From Gonium pectorale (Eukaryota; Chlorophyta; Chlorophyceae; Chlamydomonadales; Volvocaceae), in the NCBI GenBank assembly GCA_001584585.1, contig LSYV01000035.1, positions 312,551 through 376,550 of the forward strand: a stretch of DNA of 64,000 bases, given 5' to 3'. Below the pieces are notes generated by a model, which had not been told where the DNA came from, did no database searches, and saw only the letters and a list, made by a program, of their open reading frames with translations. Every line of letters starts with the position of its first letter. Position 1 is the stretch's first letter. This document shows positions 24,912-38,637 of the stretch, piece by piece. The position numbers and the translations under genes were made by a program.

Positions 24912-26771
24912 ATGCACAGGCAGCGGATTCAGAGAGCTGCCCCCATAGCTCTCGGCTTGGTTGTACTCGTGATAGCGAGTTGGGCTGGCCGTGAACAGCT
25001 CAAGGCTGCTATAGAAGGTATGGTGAACATGGTAGACCAACGAGTCCATGAAAACGAACTGCCGAGACTGTCATGCACACAAGCCCAATGCCCGTTACTG
25101 ACTCAGCGCCTGCCCGGCTCCGGCGCAGCGTCTGGCGCTTTCGTGGCTTCACAGGTACGAGCATGTGTGTGGTTTGCGGTGCTCATATCTGTACCGGCCC
25201 TGACCGCCCTCGCCCTGACCCTCCCTATCCCCAAACCGCCCCACCCTCGCCCCACCGCCCCACACCAACACACACACACACATACATACACGCCCCATCC
25301 AAATTCTCCTTCCTGACCTTGTTCCCGACCCGCCCGCCGCTTCCCGAGCCTAGCTCGGCCAGAGCAAGCCAGCACACAAGGCTGTGGTCAGTCATGACGC
25401 ATCCACGGCAGCAGCACCGATAAACATGACGTCGGCTCCCGGGACGGCGGCTCCCGAGACGGCAAAGCCTGCAGCAGAGGCTGCCAAGCCTCGCGTTATA
25501 GTTGAGGTTGAGGATAAGGGGCGTAAACTACAGGTAAGAACTGCGTGCACTCTCGGCAAGGGCTCACTCTTGGACCGGAACGGGTCGCATCCCTAACCTG
25601 AAGCAACAGCTGACGGCGCGTCATTTCGGGGTGGCCATATGCTACAGGACGCGCTACCGCTGTTTCACATTTGCCTCATCACATGTGGCACACATGCAGA
25701 TTTTGGACGTCCCGATCCCGGAGGACTGTTACCCGCAACAGGTTGGTACAGGCTGGCTGCTCTCTAACCTTTGATTTCAGGGTACCCGCGCAGCGGTATG
25801 CCCGTGCTAAGATCCTTGCGCCCTTCTTCTTACTTCCCATGGCACGTGTTCGCTGTTATGTTGGTCTTGTCTTGGTGCTGCCGTGCTAGCACCAAATTGG
25901 TCTCCGCATGTCTCGGTGGCACGAGCATGTTTTGCGGCATGGCGCCTTTCTGGCACTGCCCGGCATCTTCGCCCACCCACTGCTCCTTTTCACATCGACT
26001 GCAGAACGCCGACTACGCTGGCGATGGTGTTGTCTGGGGCCTAGGGCACAAGAAAGCCTCTGCAGCCGAGTGCTGTGCCGCATGCAAGGAGCACCAAGCC
26101 AAGCACCGTGATGACCGGCCCTGCAATGTTTGGGTTTGGTGTGGGGACCCAAGCGGCATTTGCTGGACGATGGTACGTGGTACTTACCTATCTGATTCTG
26201 GCTGTGGCTCATGGGAGGGCAGCAACACCTCGCTGTTCCGCTTGTAACCTGCAGATCAGAGTTGGCATAATACCATGGCGCTTCACCAGACGAGCCTGAG
26301 CGTGCGTTGAGTTGCTCCTTGTCTGTCAATGTGCCTCGTAGGACATTCATAACCACACAACTGGCGATTGCTGGCTGAAGCATCAAGAAAAGTGGGACAA
26401 TAACCCCGACCGCTCGAAATCAAACCTGGTAAGCTGGGCTTAGGCTCGAACCTTCAGAGGTGGTTGGGACTGCACGACTGGCCGGAGCGGTCCAGTACGG
26501 TGTACAGCAGCATGCAACGACAGCGGAGGCTACTCCGCTGTGTCACAATACCTGAGGGCCCCTCCCGGACTCACTACCAACTCCCTGAAGTGTATCTAAC
26601 TTACGCCGCATTTGGCCACATTGCTTCTTTGATCGACAGGAAGTCAACCACCAGGGCAAGTTTTCAGCTGAGTTCCGCGCAGTTCACAAGACGGCTCCGG
26701 AGCTAGTCCCGTGGGTCGCGGGTATAGTGCCCGTCAGGAAGGTGCAGCGGCGGCTTCTTGGTACAGTCTAA
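24912..26771 (+). CDS. type II membrane protein with PAN/Apple-like domain
   Basis: Predicted 274-aa protein in six exons with matching phase: 24912-25154, 25381-25533, 25700-25741, 26005-26172, 26342-26428, 26640-26771. Residues about 11-25 (PIALGLVVLVIASWA) form an N-terminal signal anchor. A Pro/Ala-rich stalk (PGTAAPETAKPAAEAAKP) leads to a Cys-rich module of about 130 aa. Its key pieces are EDCYPQ, GVVWGLGHKKASAAECCAAC, RPCNVWVWCGDPSGICW and DCWLKH, the Cys/Trp pattern of PAN/Apple domains common in volvocine secretory and membrane proteins. PAN domains bind proteins or sugars; the ligand here is unknown. The module is expected on the lumenal or outer face. The acceptor of exon 2 (CACAAG/GCT) has a weak pyrimidine tract, so that edge is less sure. 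Confidence 0.75.
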
Positions 26772-27573
26772 GGTTACAGAACTGCTGGTGGCGGCGTTGC
26801 CTTTTGGCAATGTGAAGTGTGCATTCGAGGTCTGGCTCAGCTTCGGCACGGAACTGGCTGCCCTGTGGCCACCGCAGGTCGCTTCCTCAGCCCTGTTCGA
26901 GCGTGCAGGGCCACGACTGCCGTCGTGCGAATGTGTGATATCAAACGCAGGGCAAGGTGATTCAACTGTATTGGAGCTGCATGCTCACATCAGTGGATAC
27001 TGGGCGTTGGGTTCTTAGCTCGCAATCCTATTTTGTGCATATCATTCGCTACGGGTTATACGCTTTTGTGATGCATGCCAATCACTGCTGACAATGTACC
27101 TTAATTCGTGCATGTGACCCGCTGGTTGATTCTTTGGGAAAGCCGAGGCTGGCGCTCGAGAGTGTTGCGTCAAGCTGCGCCAATCGTACATTGTGTACTT
27201 CTTGTGGGCGCATTCGGGGCCATGCTGGGAGGACATGCATTCATGTAGTTGGGTGCCTGAAGCTGCCCGGCTCAGTGACCTGGAGGTCCTCGGAACTTTG
27301 ACAGCGTCTGCGGAAATGTGCTTGATGCACTACCACTTGAATCCATGCATACTCGTCGCAAATTCGCTTCTGCACGATTCAGCCAAGCAGAAAATTTCGT
27401 TGACACATGATGATAGCGGTATATTGCGTAACGTTGTGCTTTTCGGGGGAAAACGGAGATCAGAAAAGAAGCAATATGCAGATGGGCGGGATGAGCGTCA
27501 CATGCCTTGAACTGTACCCGCCCGCCCTAATGGAAACGTCGCGCCTTCGGGTGTTGAACAGGAAAGCGCATAC

Positions 27574-27627
27574 GACGAGCGTAAGCGCGAAAGTGATGGC
27601 GACGAGCGTAAGCGCGAAAGTGATGGC
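27574..27627. repeat. 27-bp tandem repeat, two perfect copies
   Basis: Two identical adjacent units beginning GACGAGCGTAAGCGCG, at 27574-27600 and 27601-27627. The unit length is a multiple of three, but no gene was supported here. Confidence 0.9.
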
Positions 27628-29074
27628 GTCGGTGTAGAACCCAGCTCCAGAGGTAGTCGAAGGGGCGATGTCTCTGCATGTTAGTTCGGCGGCGACCAAC
27701 CCCGTAGCCCCCGATGCGGCCCAGAATTCTCTCTGGGGTGACCCTATGCAATGCCGTGATGGGATGCGCTTAGTCTAGTCTACGTGCGTCGCATGCGGGC
27801 TGGTGCATGTCTCCCGGCTCCCCGCCCACCCAGCCCCCCAACCCGCTGACTACCGTTGTCTCACCTACGAGCACCGGGAAAGCAAGCCGCGCCAGGCGGA
27901 GCGGCGGAAAGGGCGGGAGAGGGGCACAGCGAGGAATGTCAGAGTTGAGTTCGGAGACGTAGCGCAAATGCGACGAATGACAGAGCAGGACCCCGTGACC
28001 TAAATGAGCTACGGTGGTGGTGCCGAAAGGGGTCGTGGTAGCGCGCGAGGGACCGAATGGGGCCTTCGGGTGTGTATGACCGTAGAGGCGGGCTCCCTCT
28101 TCCTCTGCAGATTTCTCATTTTTTGCAGACTTCTGGGCTTCGCGGCATTTGCAGACGTCGGCCTCGCCTCCTTCGTGCTTACTTCCAGGTCTGAATATGG
28201 CCGGGTGGGCGGGCTGGGCGCACGCCGGTCTGGTAACGGCTGAGCCGTGGGCTGAGCGCCGTCAGACCGGTGGCCATGACGACAACACCGCCGACGAGCC
28301 GAGTAACCTTGCACAAAGCAGTTTTCAGGTGAAGCCCGATACACCGCGTAAGCTGGTAAGCTTGTCTTTTGGGGGCGGGAGGAACGTCACCTACCTTTTT
28401 TTGTTCCCGCCCGCCTTACCCGCCCGCCTTACCTAACGTCGAGTATGAGCGTGGAGGAGGGCCCTCTCTTTCTTTGCATTTTTCTCGTAACGACAGAAAC
28501 GGGGACACACCCGTATTGTGCATTATGCAAATCCTGCACTCCTTGAGGCAGTGTGAGGCCATGGGTGTGAGGCCATGAGATGTGCGGTAGCGTGCGGTGG
28601 ACGTGCACTACCCTGTACCCTCCTTTGGGCGCCGGGTTGCTTTCGCAGCTTTGGCCGAAGAAGGGACTGCCGAGGTTCGCTAAATCTATATTTGCATTGC
28701 TCTCTCCTCCCTCAACTACAGTGCTCCCCCACTCATTTACGCGCCCCAAGAATCCAGGTCTACTAGGGAGTGCCCAAATCATATAAAGAATGCACAGCTG
28801 CGCATTAGTATGGAACATCTGATCCTGTATTCAATGTTCTGGTCTTGGAAGAATCTGGGCACACTATGCCGGGGCGGGACGAACGTCTTTGGGTGTGTTG
28901 AGGTGGGCTCCCTCATTTTCGTGCGGTTCCCCAATCTCCCCAACCAACCGGTCCCGACATCAGGTCACAACTCCAGCACAGGCTAGCCACCCAAGGCACA
29001 GATACCGCGACCACACAGCAGCCCCGTACATCACAGGTGGACAGCCCAGAACCGAGAGCCCAGTTCTACCGGTA

Positions 29075-29100
29075 CATTGGTAATTTACATTGGTAATTTA
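29075..29100. repeat. 13-bp tandem repeat, two copies
   Basis: ACATTGGTAATTT is repeated twice without a spacer, in an AT-richer patch of the intergenic region. Confidence 0.9.
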
Positions 29101-30005
29101 GGCAGGCCGTCTGAACATGGTGGAGGGCGAGTACACCCTGACCTTCGACGGCACCTGCCCACAGGAATATCGCTGTCGACAAGTCTAAGAAGATCAAACT
29201 CCGTCCCTTAGTCCGGGGAAAATGCTGTGACTGCGGCGGTAAGACAGTCGGCCAGTGCCGACAGGATCCGCCGCGCACGGCAGAAGGACCTGGAGTTCAC
29301 ACCTGCGGAACTCAACCAGCTCATCGCCCGGCGGCTTCAGGAGGCTGTGGGAAGACACCAAGAGCCCACAGAGGCAGCTGATGGGGAAGCCGGCGGTCGG
29401 GGACGGGGGCGCGGCGAGAAGGTGGTGTAGGGCGTGCTGATTTCCACGCCTTGTTGGAACCCCGGCGCTGATGAGGTGTGAGGGAGGAAAGGGAGAACGA
29501 GTGTTGGAACTGAACACTGGATACTGCGTCCTAAATTGCTTGCAGTTTCTCAGGGCGCAACCGTCTCAGGCCGTCGAGAGCCGAGGGACATGCCATGACC
29601 ATGATGGCGTGCCACCAAGTAGAACACGACTGCCATATCTAGAACACGAGTATTATGCAGATTATCTATCTGCTTCCATGCCAGTTGTCAGGGTTGACTT
29701 GGGTGCTCACAGGATAACATGGACAAGGCTTGCTGCTCCACTGGACCAGGTGGAAGCAGCATCAAGTAGAAGGTTGTCAATGGTGCCTATTGGCAAACAC
29801 TTTGCCTGATGCTGTTGTACTGCATGCGGACCGTTGGATAGTGTTGGTCGCGGATGATACGCCGTGGCCTGTCACGCGTATTGAGCGCGTTGGCTTCCGT
29901 CCTGTTGTTCTTGTTCAAGACGTAGCCTATCCTTGTGTGCTCAGAGCGCAGAGGGTCTTACTGGTCGGTACTCCTCTCAACGCGCTCCCCAAGCGCGCCG
30001 CTACG

Positions 30006-33000
30006 ATGCAGCTCGGAAGGCTCAGCAGCGGGCGGATTCAGGCGGGCAGCATAGCGCAAAGGTCGCTGCGCGGTGAGGGAGGGCGTTATCATCGCGAGGA
30101 TCTCGTTGGGCAAAGCCTGAAGCCCGCTCCGGCCCCCGTAGGTGCCGTTCCAAGGACAGTTGTCTCTGCCGCTGCGCCCGGCGAGAAGCTGTCTGCACTG
30201 GAGCTGCTGCGTCGCGAGAACGAGCTGCTGCGTCAAACCCTGGATGTCGCCAACGTGCCTATCGACACTGTTGTCCAGCCTTCAGCAGCCAGCTCGGTGC
30301 CTGCAGCGGCACCGGCTTATGACAGGCGGTCGACGAGCACGCTGTCGAGCGCATCTGGAGCCCAACTAAGCTTGCTGGACGAGACGGGTGGCGTGGCGGA
30401 GCCGATGGAGAGGCCGGAGGACTACTGGAGCCCCTGCATTGATGTGCCGGACAATATGGAGTACGTTGATGAGTATGGTCCTATCTCGCCCATCCCCGAT
30501 CACGATGGGACCATGTGCTTCAAGTGGGACAACACCCTGTGGTCCGCTGCAGAGCACTTCAAGGTGAGATTGCAAGTTAGGGTACCTTCGGGGATCAGGG
30601 CCATGTGGGCCAGGGCATATGGATGAACCTTGCCCACCCAACCGCTCCTCGCCTTTACTTTGGCCCCGTATGGCAATCCCCTCGACTCCACCACAACACC
30701 CTGCTTCACCTCTTGCAGTACCGCTGGAACGTGTTCAAGGGCATCCGCCACGCTATCGACCAGAACGAGGGCGGCTTCGAGAAGTTCTCCCAGGGTAAGC
30801 CGGTTCGTTTGCAGGGTGGCGCGTTACGGGCCTGTGCTGCGGCGTAGTGACCGGACGCTAAGCAGGACCTGCGGTGTCAGGATTCCTTTGGAATTTTCTC
30901 CCTGTTTGCAGCCCCACTTGCCTCAGTGAAACGATCAGGGTTCACGGCAGCTTGTGGTATGGAATCTCGACTCTGCTGTGTCGATGCATGTGCAAGCACA
31001 CATGCTTGGCTTCTACCCAGCGCCTGGCCGCAAATTCGCTCGCTGGGTGGCGGGGTCATCCCCTTTGGAACGCTTTCCTCGTCCCTTGTCCTCCCCTGTC
31101 TGTATTGCCTTGCGTTGCCATGATGTCGGGACTGTACCTTATGGCCGGGGTAGTGGGCCTGGAGGCGCATGCAACACGTCATGTCGGCTGCTGCACCCCA
31201 AGCACAGTTTTGTCGTGGGGTCTCTCTGAGCTTTACGACAACATGCTATGCGCAGCCGGAGGGGCTCTTGGTATTCGCAGAAAGCAACTGGGGCGTTATG
31301 CGTGCGTGCGAAGTACAGAGGGAGGCAGAGCTTGGGCGGGTTGCAGGTTCAGCATGTATGCGCCTGAAAGCTTTCCTAATGAGAACGCTTTGCTTTGTTC
31401 TCGTCCCAAGCGGTCCCAATGCAACCAACTCTTTCAATGCATCCATCTCCCCATTCCCAGGCTATAAGTACTACGGCTTCAATCGGGGCGAGTGCAACGG
31501 CCAGACGGGCATCTGGTACCGCGAGTGGGCTCCGGGAGCCAAGGTAGGTCGCAAGGGCGATGCCTGGTGCGGCCCTCGCGCTTTGGTCATCGCTTGGTTT
31601 GGAAATAGAAGGGGCAGTCGCCTTTGCGTTGTTTGGAAAGGGTTGGGTTGTCGAAGCATGTGCGTACACGGCAGCTGACGTGGGAAATTGTCCTTTGCCT
31701 ATCTTTTAAGACGCGCCCCGGAAAACAAGCATTCCATGCCAGGTCACGCCATGCACCATGCGTGCCGCCTCCGTTCCGGTTCTGCGTGCGAGTGAGTGGC
31801 CAGATGCCCTTTGCATTTCGCGCCTCCCTGCCGCTCGTTTGGTGGGCAGGTGCTGCCGTTCCCGGTTGACCCTTTGGGCAGAGCGCAGACCGCAGTTGGT
31901 GAAGTGAGCGTCGCTCCTGACCCGGTACCCCTGCCCTCGCGCGTCAGGCTTTGGCCCTGGTTGGCGATTTCAACAACTGGACCCCGGCCGACAGCCACTG
32001 GGCGTTTAAGAACCAGTACGGCACGTGGGAGCTGTTTCTGCCGGACAACCCGGACGGCACCCCCGCCATCCCGCACAGGTAGGGGCCTGGCAGGCAACGG
32101 GTCCCTGGGCATGGCATTGGGTCTGACCATGGGGTTGGGATGCCGTTACGTGCGCTCGCAGGTCACCCTGGGAGGGTTGGAGGCTCTCAGGCTCCAGGGA
32201 AGGTTGGGAAGGGAAGGAGCGGTGCCTGCGATTACATGTTGGCTTGTGCTGTTTCGGGCCGCGGCATATTAATCAAGTGCGATGCGCGCCCTGGGCTGGC
32301 GATGTGCGACGCAGCACGGCACAAGATCAAAGGGGTGCCGCAGGTGTTGTGCAGGACGCTCTTTAAGGGCATCCGCGTTCGTGTGCAAGGCGGGTGTTGA
32401 ACTTGTGCGGTACGGTGCGGTGCGCAGGAGCAAGGTGAAGTGCCGGCTCGAGTCGGACGGCGGGCAATGGGTGGACAAGATCCCCGCCTGGATCAAGTGG
32501 GCCACCCAGGAGTGGAACGAGATCCTCTTCAACGGTGCGTTTTGTTTCGGGGTCCAGCGAGGGGTTGCCTGGGGCAGCTCCAGGAGATACTCAAACATCT
32601 CCCAGGCTAGCCTACTATGGGAGCGGGCGTTGGGAGTTCGGGCCAGCCTGCTTGCCATTGGATAGTGAATAGTTCCTCTGCTGGCCGGCCTCAATGGCCT
32701 TTGCCCTGTTAGGCGTGTACTACGAGCCGCCAGAGAAGGGCGCCCCAGGCGAGATTGCCGAGAACAAGTCCTACACCTTCAAGTACCCGCGGCCCCCTAA
32801 GTGAGCCAGCGCGAGATGGAAGGAGGTTTAAGAGTCTGTTGTCTTAGTTTGTGACTGGTTGGTGGCGCGCGAGCTTCTGAGGAACCCGTGTCTTGGTCCC
32901 CGCGGAGGCGCCCGGCACCCCTGCGCGGCAGCTGTGTGAACCCTATGGCTGACGCGCGCCCGTCTCGGTGCTGCGCCCGAGCCCGAAGCGGCACCCTGAC

Positions 33001-36000
33001 CATGCCGCGGGACTGCTGCTTGTTGCCGGATCAGGCCGCGCGCCCTGCGCATCTACGAGTGCCACGTGGGCATGAGCAGCGAGGAGCCCAAGGTCAACAG
33101 CTACCTGGAGTTCCGGCGGGACGTGCTACCGCGAATCCGCGCGCTAGGCTACAACGCCATCCAGATCATGGCCATCCAGGAGCACAGCTACTACGGCTCG
33201 TTCGGCTACCACGTCACCAACTTCTTCGGAGTAAGCAGCGAACAAGGGGTCTCGACTTGCGAGTAGCGGGGGAAGGAAGGCGGGAGGTTGGGCGTGCATA
33301 CGGGCCTGCCTTCATGCTGAGGCCCGATTGAGTACACTGGACACTGACATGGGGAGGCATGGCCGCGATGCGACCATCATCAGGGCTTGGGGTGGGGCTT
33401 CAGCGGGAACGCCGATGCGATGGGCCTTTTTAGAGCCCCGCTGCCTCCCCGCACTGCAGGTCAGCAGCCGCTGCGGGACGCCCGACGAGCTGAAGGCGCT
33501 GGTGGACGAGGCGCATCGCATGGGCATCATCGTGAGTGCCACGGAGTGCTGGGAGGAGGCGGGGACGCCGGGCGGATGGGCGGGATCCCCACTGATCGGA
33601 TGATGCGGGCGGGGCGCTGGTTGCAGCCCACAGCTGATGCTCCCGCGGGGAGTGGCGGGTGTCACTGGTTGGCTGCAATGAGGGCTTGACGAAGCCGGGA
33701 CCCTGATGTCGCGGCCGCTGCTGCTGCTGCTGCCGTCGTTGCCGCTGCCAGGTGCTGATGGACATCGTGCACAGCCATGCCAGCAAGAACACCAACGACG
33801 GCATCAACATGTTCGATGGAACCGACGGGATGTACTTCCACGGCGGGCCGCGCGGCAACCACTGGATGTGGGACAGCCGCTGCTTCAACTACGGTGTGTC
33901 GCGCACTCGCGCGTCTTCCCGCTTTCGGTGTTTGGTGTGACCCTGCGCAGGTTGGAGTAGGGTTGCCGAAAGCGGGCCGGCAAGGCCGGCATGGGACGGG
34001 ACTGGGGCATGGCGGCGATATCTTGCTGTAACCTAGGTCAGCGAGGCGCCGGTCTGATTTCCTGCCCTCCCATGCCTTGGCGGGCCCCCCTCGTCTCGCA
34101 GGCAACTGGGAGACCCTCCGCTTCCTCCTCTCCAACGCCCGCTGGTGGATGGATGAGTACAAGTTCGATGGCTACCGCTTTGATGGCGTCACGTCCATGA
34201 TGTACCACCACCACGGCCTCTCGTACACCTTCACCGGTAGGAAGGGATCGGGCGGGACCCCGCACCCGGAGGTGAGGGCGCGGGGCTACGAAGGCGGCGA
34301 CCGGCTTGTGACCGACCGGAGGCTTGCAGACGTCTCCTTGAGTGTGCTCGTCCCTGTGCTGCACATCGCAGCGCTCGCATTCTTTGCCGCCGGGCTCGGG
34401 TCGTCCAGTCCGCCCCGCCCACCTTGGGCCCTGCGTTGGCCAGGCATTCAGCGCCGCACCCTTGCCGCACCTGTTGCCCACCCGGCAGGCAACTACGGCG
34501 AGTACTTCGGCATGAACACGGACGTGGACGCGGTGGTGTACCTCATGCTGGTCAACAACCTGCTGCATGACCTCTTCCCCAGCTGCATCACCATCGGAGA
34601 GGATGTCTCTGGCATGCCGTCCTTCTGCCGCCCATGGTAGGAGCCGTGCGGGCGCGTGGCCGTGGCCCGTGGTGGGTGACCAGTGTGGAGGTCCACCACC
34701 CGTGGTGGTGGAGGACCAGTTGCCGGCCATCACCGGGAGCGGGTCGTTCCTAAATTTGGGTTCGTTCCTAAATTTAGGATCGTTCCGCGAGCGGTGACGC
34801 AGCGCTGAGCTGAGGTTGAGACTTTGGCGGTGCCAGGGCAGGTGTGGCGCCTGAGGCTTCCCGACTCCCTCTTCGGCCCTGCCTCTCTGGCGTAACCTTG
34901 ATGTCATGTCCGCATCTGAGTCGCTGTCGCTGCGCGCGCCCTTGCCGTCGTCTCGCAGGCAGGAGGGCGGTGTGGGCTTCGACTACCGGCTGCAGATGGC
35001 CATTGCGGACAAGTGGATTGAGGTGATGAAGCTGCACAACGACTTCGCCTGGAACATGGGGAACCTGGTGCACACGCTCACCAACCGCCGGTAGGACCGT
35101 GCGGGCGGGCGGGGCGGGTGCGCGGTTCCGGGGGCCTCACAAGCAGCATGGGAGGTGTTTGGCCCAGCTCTCACTGTGGCCTACACGCGGCCCTCTTATG
35201 CGCAAAGCCCGGAGCAGTAGCGCGACTGTGCGCGTGCTGGGCCGCCTCCCAGCCCGGCGGCCTGTCATGCCACTCCAACCGTTTGGCCTGTGGCCTTGGT
35301 TTCTTCCTCCGCAGCTACGCGGAGGCGTGCGTGGGCTACGCCGAGAGCCACGACCAGGCCCTGGTTGGCGACAAGACCATCGCCTTCTGGCTCATGGACA
35401 AGGACATGTACGACTACATGGTGAGGACGGCGTATGGCTCAAAGCCATGTGCAGTTTCTAAGCTGCCCATCGGCCATGGCTGGGCTCCGGCTAGTGCATG
35501 TGTGGGCTTTTGTCACTTGGGGCAATATGTGAGCGGAGCTGGATTTCTTCGGCCAACAGCTCCCCTGCATCGGCGCGGCTCGTCCGGTCGTCTTGTGATG
35601 ATGCCTAGCCTGGCCCGAGAGATCACGTCCGGTTGTTTTCTTTGGTCCTTGCAGGCCGTGCCGGGCAAGGGACCCCAGTCCCTCATTGTGGACCGCGGCA
35701 TTGCGCTGCACAAGATGATCCGCCTCATCACCATCGCGCTGGGCGGAGAGTCGTACCTCAACTTCATGGGTGCGCGCGGGGCTGACGGCGGCGAGCAAAG
35801 CTGACCCGGGGGCGGGAACCTAGGGGGCTGCTGCTGCCGGCGTGGGGAGCCGACGACGAAGCCACCGTCTGCTGTGGGGTTGATACTTGTGAAGGATGAG
35901 CGCTCCTTGCCTTCCGCGAGAGGCACGTCATCAACCCCGGGGCCTACCCGTGAACACGCCCGCAGGCAACGAGTTCGGCCACCCCGAATGGATCGACTTC

Positions 36001-37473
36001 CCGCGTGTCGACAGCTACGATCCCTCGACGGGTGGCTTCGTGCCAGGTGCGCCGCCGGGACCCATACAGAACGGAATTAGCAATGCCGTCCCCGCATGGG
36101 GCCGGTCTGCGACGTCGCAGCGCCGGTCCCCGCGTTGGACGCCAAACCACGCGCCATAGCAGCGGCCAGGCGCTGCTGTTTGCTATTTGCGCGTAACGCT
36201 TGCTTGCAGTCTGGCGCCTATTGTCGTCACCTGTGTGGCACGCCGCTATCCGTCAGCCCGCCGTGCCCTGGCGCCCGGCTGCCCCCAGGCAACGGTGGCT
36301 CGCTGCACCTCTGCCGTCGGCGCTGGGACCTGGCCGACTCGGATTTCCTCAAGTACAAGTTCCTCAACGCCTTCGACCGCGCCATGTGCCACCTGGACAA
36401 GGTGCGCCGCTGCGGGCCCGGGAGGGACAGGGGCGGGGCCTGCAGGCGGGCCGGGGTGGGGCCCGTAGCGCAGATCTCCAGGCACTACAACGGTCCCTGT
36501 AGCAATGCTTCCCTCACGGGCCAAACCCAGGCCACGCCTCCGATTGGGCCCACTACGGTCCGTACGGCGCGCCCGCGTTCTCAGCGCCGTCGAGGCAAGA
36601 CATGCGTTTCCAGCCGCATCGCACTCGCTCAGGGATTGGGCGAAGGGACCTCGCAGCCTGTCCGCGCAGGCCGCACGCCTCGCGTTTCGCACGCTGCCGG
36701 TCGGTGTTCGTGCCGAATGTTGGGCTCTCCAATGCTGGAGCCGTCTCCTCGCCGCCACACTTATCCTGCCCCCTCCTGCGCCGCTCTTTCTCCCCTGCCC
36801 CGCCCCGCCCAGGCGTTCGGCTACATGTCGGCGCCCAACACGTACGTGAGCCGCAAGGACGAGGCCGACAAGATGGTGGTGTTCGAGCGGGGCGACCTGG
36901 TGTTTGTGTTCAACTTCCACCCCACGCAGTCCTACCAGGACTACCGCGTGGGCTGCCGCGAGCCCGGGCCCTACAAGGTGGGCGGGCGCACGGGCCTCCG
37001 GGTCGGGTCGCGGAGCGGAGCAGCGGACCGGGCGGGGCACAGGACTTCACTCGGCTCGCCTCGGTGTACTTGGCTGCGTTCGGCAGCGGCGCCGACCCCA
37101 TGATGTGCCCCATCTTGCGGCCATGCGGCATGCCCCCCAACGCTCTCGTTCCCATCCCCCCAACCCGGCGACCAAACACTCGAACTTCACCAGTTGCCTC
37201 CCCTCTCCCAAACCCTCGCGCCCGCAGCTGCTGCTGACGAGCGACGAGGAGGTGTTCGGCGGCTACCGTAACGTCACCAAGGACGCGGACGCCGTGTTCA
37301 ACACCCAGTCGGGCAACTTCGACAACCGGCCGCACTCGTTCCAGGTGTACATCCCCGCACGCACCTGCGCCGTGTACGGCCCCGCGGAGTGGGCCGACAA
37401 GGACGCCGACCGCAAGCCGCACGGCATTCCCGGCCTCGGAATCAAGGACCTCGGCCCCTACTTTGCCAGGTAG
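30006..37473 (+). CDS. SBE: 1,4-alpha-glucan (starch) branching enzyme, GH13
   Basis: Creates alpha-1,6 branches in starch by cutting and transferring alpha-1,4 glucan chains (EC 2.4.1.18), presumably in the plastid stroma. 897 aa in 18 exons, all in phase: 30006-30563, 30719-30794, 31461-31543, 31948-32078, 32428-32534, 32713-32800, 33035-33230, 33460-33531, 33752-33893, 34102-34236, 34489-34636, 34959-35090, 35315-35420, 35655-35769, 35966-36046, 36289-36401, 36813-36977, 37228-37473. The N-terminal 120 residues are Ser/Arg/Ala-rich (transit-like) with a short Leu-rich helix ([15 protein letters not shown]). Next is a CBM48 region ([20 protein letters not shown]). The GH13 barrel has [19 protein letters not shown] (nucleophile about D512), IGEDVSG (acid about E567) and ESHDQA (about D636). 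A C-terminal beta domain contains [15 protein letters not shown]. The whole resembles the eukaryotic GBE1/SBE class. The start at 30006 is the first ATG giving a plausible transit peptide; the frame is open back to 29730. Confidence 0.97.
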
Positions 37474-38632
37474 AGCGCCTAAGTGCTTTGACATGGTCTA
37501 CTCCCATCGCCTCCCGCCACTTCATCGTGGCAACGAGGTGAAGCGTCGTGAATGGGAGGGCAGGCAGAAGCCCCTCAATGCCCTAGGCCTGCGGCGGTGG
37601 CCCGGCCGGGTGCGCCTGCGGCGGCCACCCCATGGGAGGGATGGCAGGGCACGGTCTCAACGCATGGGGTGGGGCGCGACGTTGCTGGCTGCTGTGTACA
37701 GCAGGGGCGGCACCGCGCCTTCCATATCACAGCCGTTGGGCGCGAGGGCTGTCAGTGCTGGTGGCTTGGGCATGTAGCGCAGCAGCGCCGCCTGCATTTC
37801 GGTTTCGGTGTTCTTTAGGGTGTATGCCGTGCTTGCAGCTCTTGTGTGGTGCCCGACGCGAATGAAGGTGTTTTGGCGTTTAGGGGACATGTGCTGCGCC
37901 GCCCCGCAGTCCTGGGCTGCGGGGCCGTGTCGCGCGCACCCCCTTCCCTGCGCTGCGCCCCGTACAGCGCGATCGGGGTCCGCGGCTAGCGCGCTGACTT
38001 TGTATGTATCGTATAAACTCATGGCGTGAACTGCAGTGCTGTGACGAGGTGGCTCACGTAGCCTAGTGTTCGGGTTTCTCCTTTGTTGTTGTTCAGAAAG
38101 TTGCGGTACGTGCGTTGTCGGACCTGGGTGTGCAGCACCCCCGTTGCCCGCGTCGTGGGCCCTGTAGCTGTGCGGCATCGCCATTCGGCGCCCCTTCCAG
38201 CCGTCCTGGCCGGGCGTGCTTGCTCCGGCGGCATAAAACGTGTTCTCTGGTCTGTTGTTGTTTTCGAGGTTTGGCAAGAGAGAAGAGTTCGTCGCGCCCG
38301 GCGTGTGTACGCCCGCTGCCGTCGCATTTTGTAGCTTTTTGCGCGTGGCACTGGATTTTGAAGACGAGAGGGAAGTAAAGGGGCACGGGAGCCGTTTCAC
38401 TTATGTGTTGGGCGGTTCGGAGCGCTCCACGCTTTGGTGCGGTGAAGAGTTTCCGCATCCGTTGTGGCGCATCGCCGCATTTGTTGCGAGTTGCATGTCA
38501 CCCTGCTGATCCATTCGGACGCACCTGTACGTGTACAATTCATCATACCTCCTTTGTTCCGCCTCCGTGGGGCGGGGTTGCTGCTGCACTGGTGGGGTAT
38601 TATCTGAGCCCCGCGCGGCTTCGGTCCGACTC

Positions 38633-38637
38633 TGTAA
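38633..38637 (+). terminator. putative TGTAA poly(A) signal of branching enzyme
   Basis: First TGTAA found downstream of the stop at 37473. Confidence 0.45.

Larger units (their letters stand above)
26772..30005. other. gene-poor region with small repeats and weak ORFs
   Basis: No exon chain with a recognisable domain was found between the PAN gene stop and the branching-enzyme start. It holds the 27-bp tandem repeat (27574-27627), a 13-bp tandem repeat (29075-29100) and CCCGCCCGCCTTAC duplications near 28406-28432. ORFs at 29227-29430 (67 aa, Arg/Gln/Gly-rich) and 29471-29809 (112 aa) have no recognisable motif. Part of the right end is probably the 5' UTR of the branching enzyme. Confidence 0.55.

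Noticed and set aside
25265..25300. CA-rich simple sequence in a PAN-gene intron as a regulatory element
   Set aside because: It is a plain CACACA/TACA microsatellite-like stretch with no specific signal.
29227..29430. 67-aa Arg/Gln-rich ORF resembling a histone- or ribosomal-type tail
   Set aside because: No convincing family motif, no neighbouring exons in phase, and low-complexity GGRGRGRG end.
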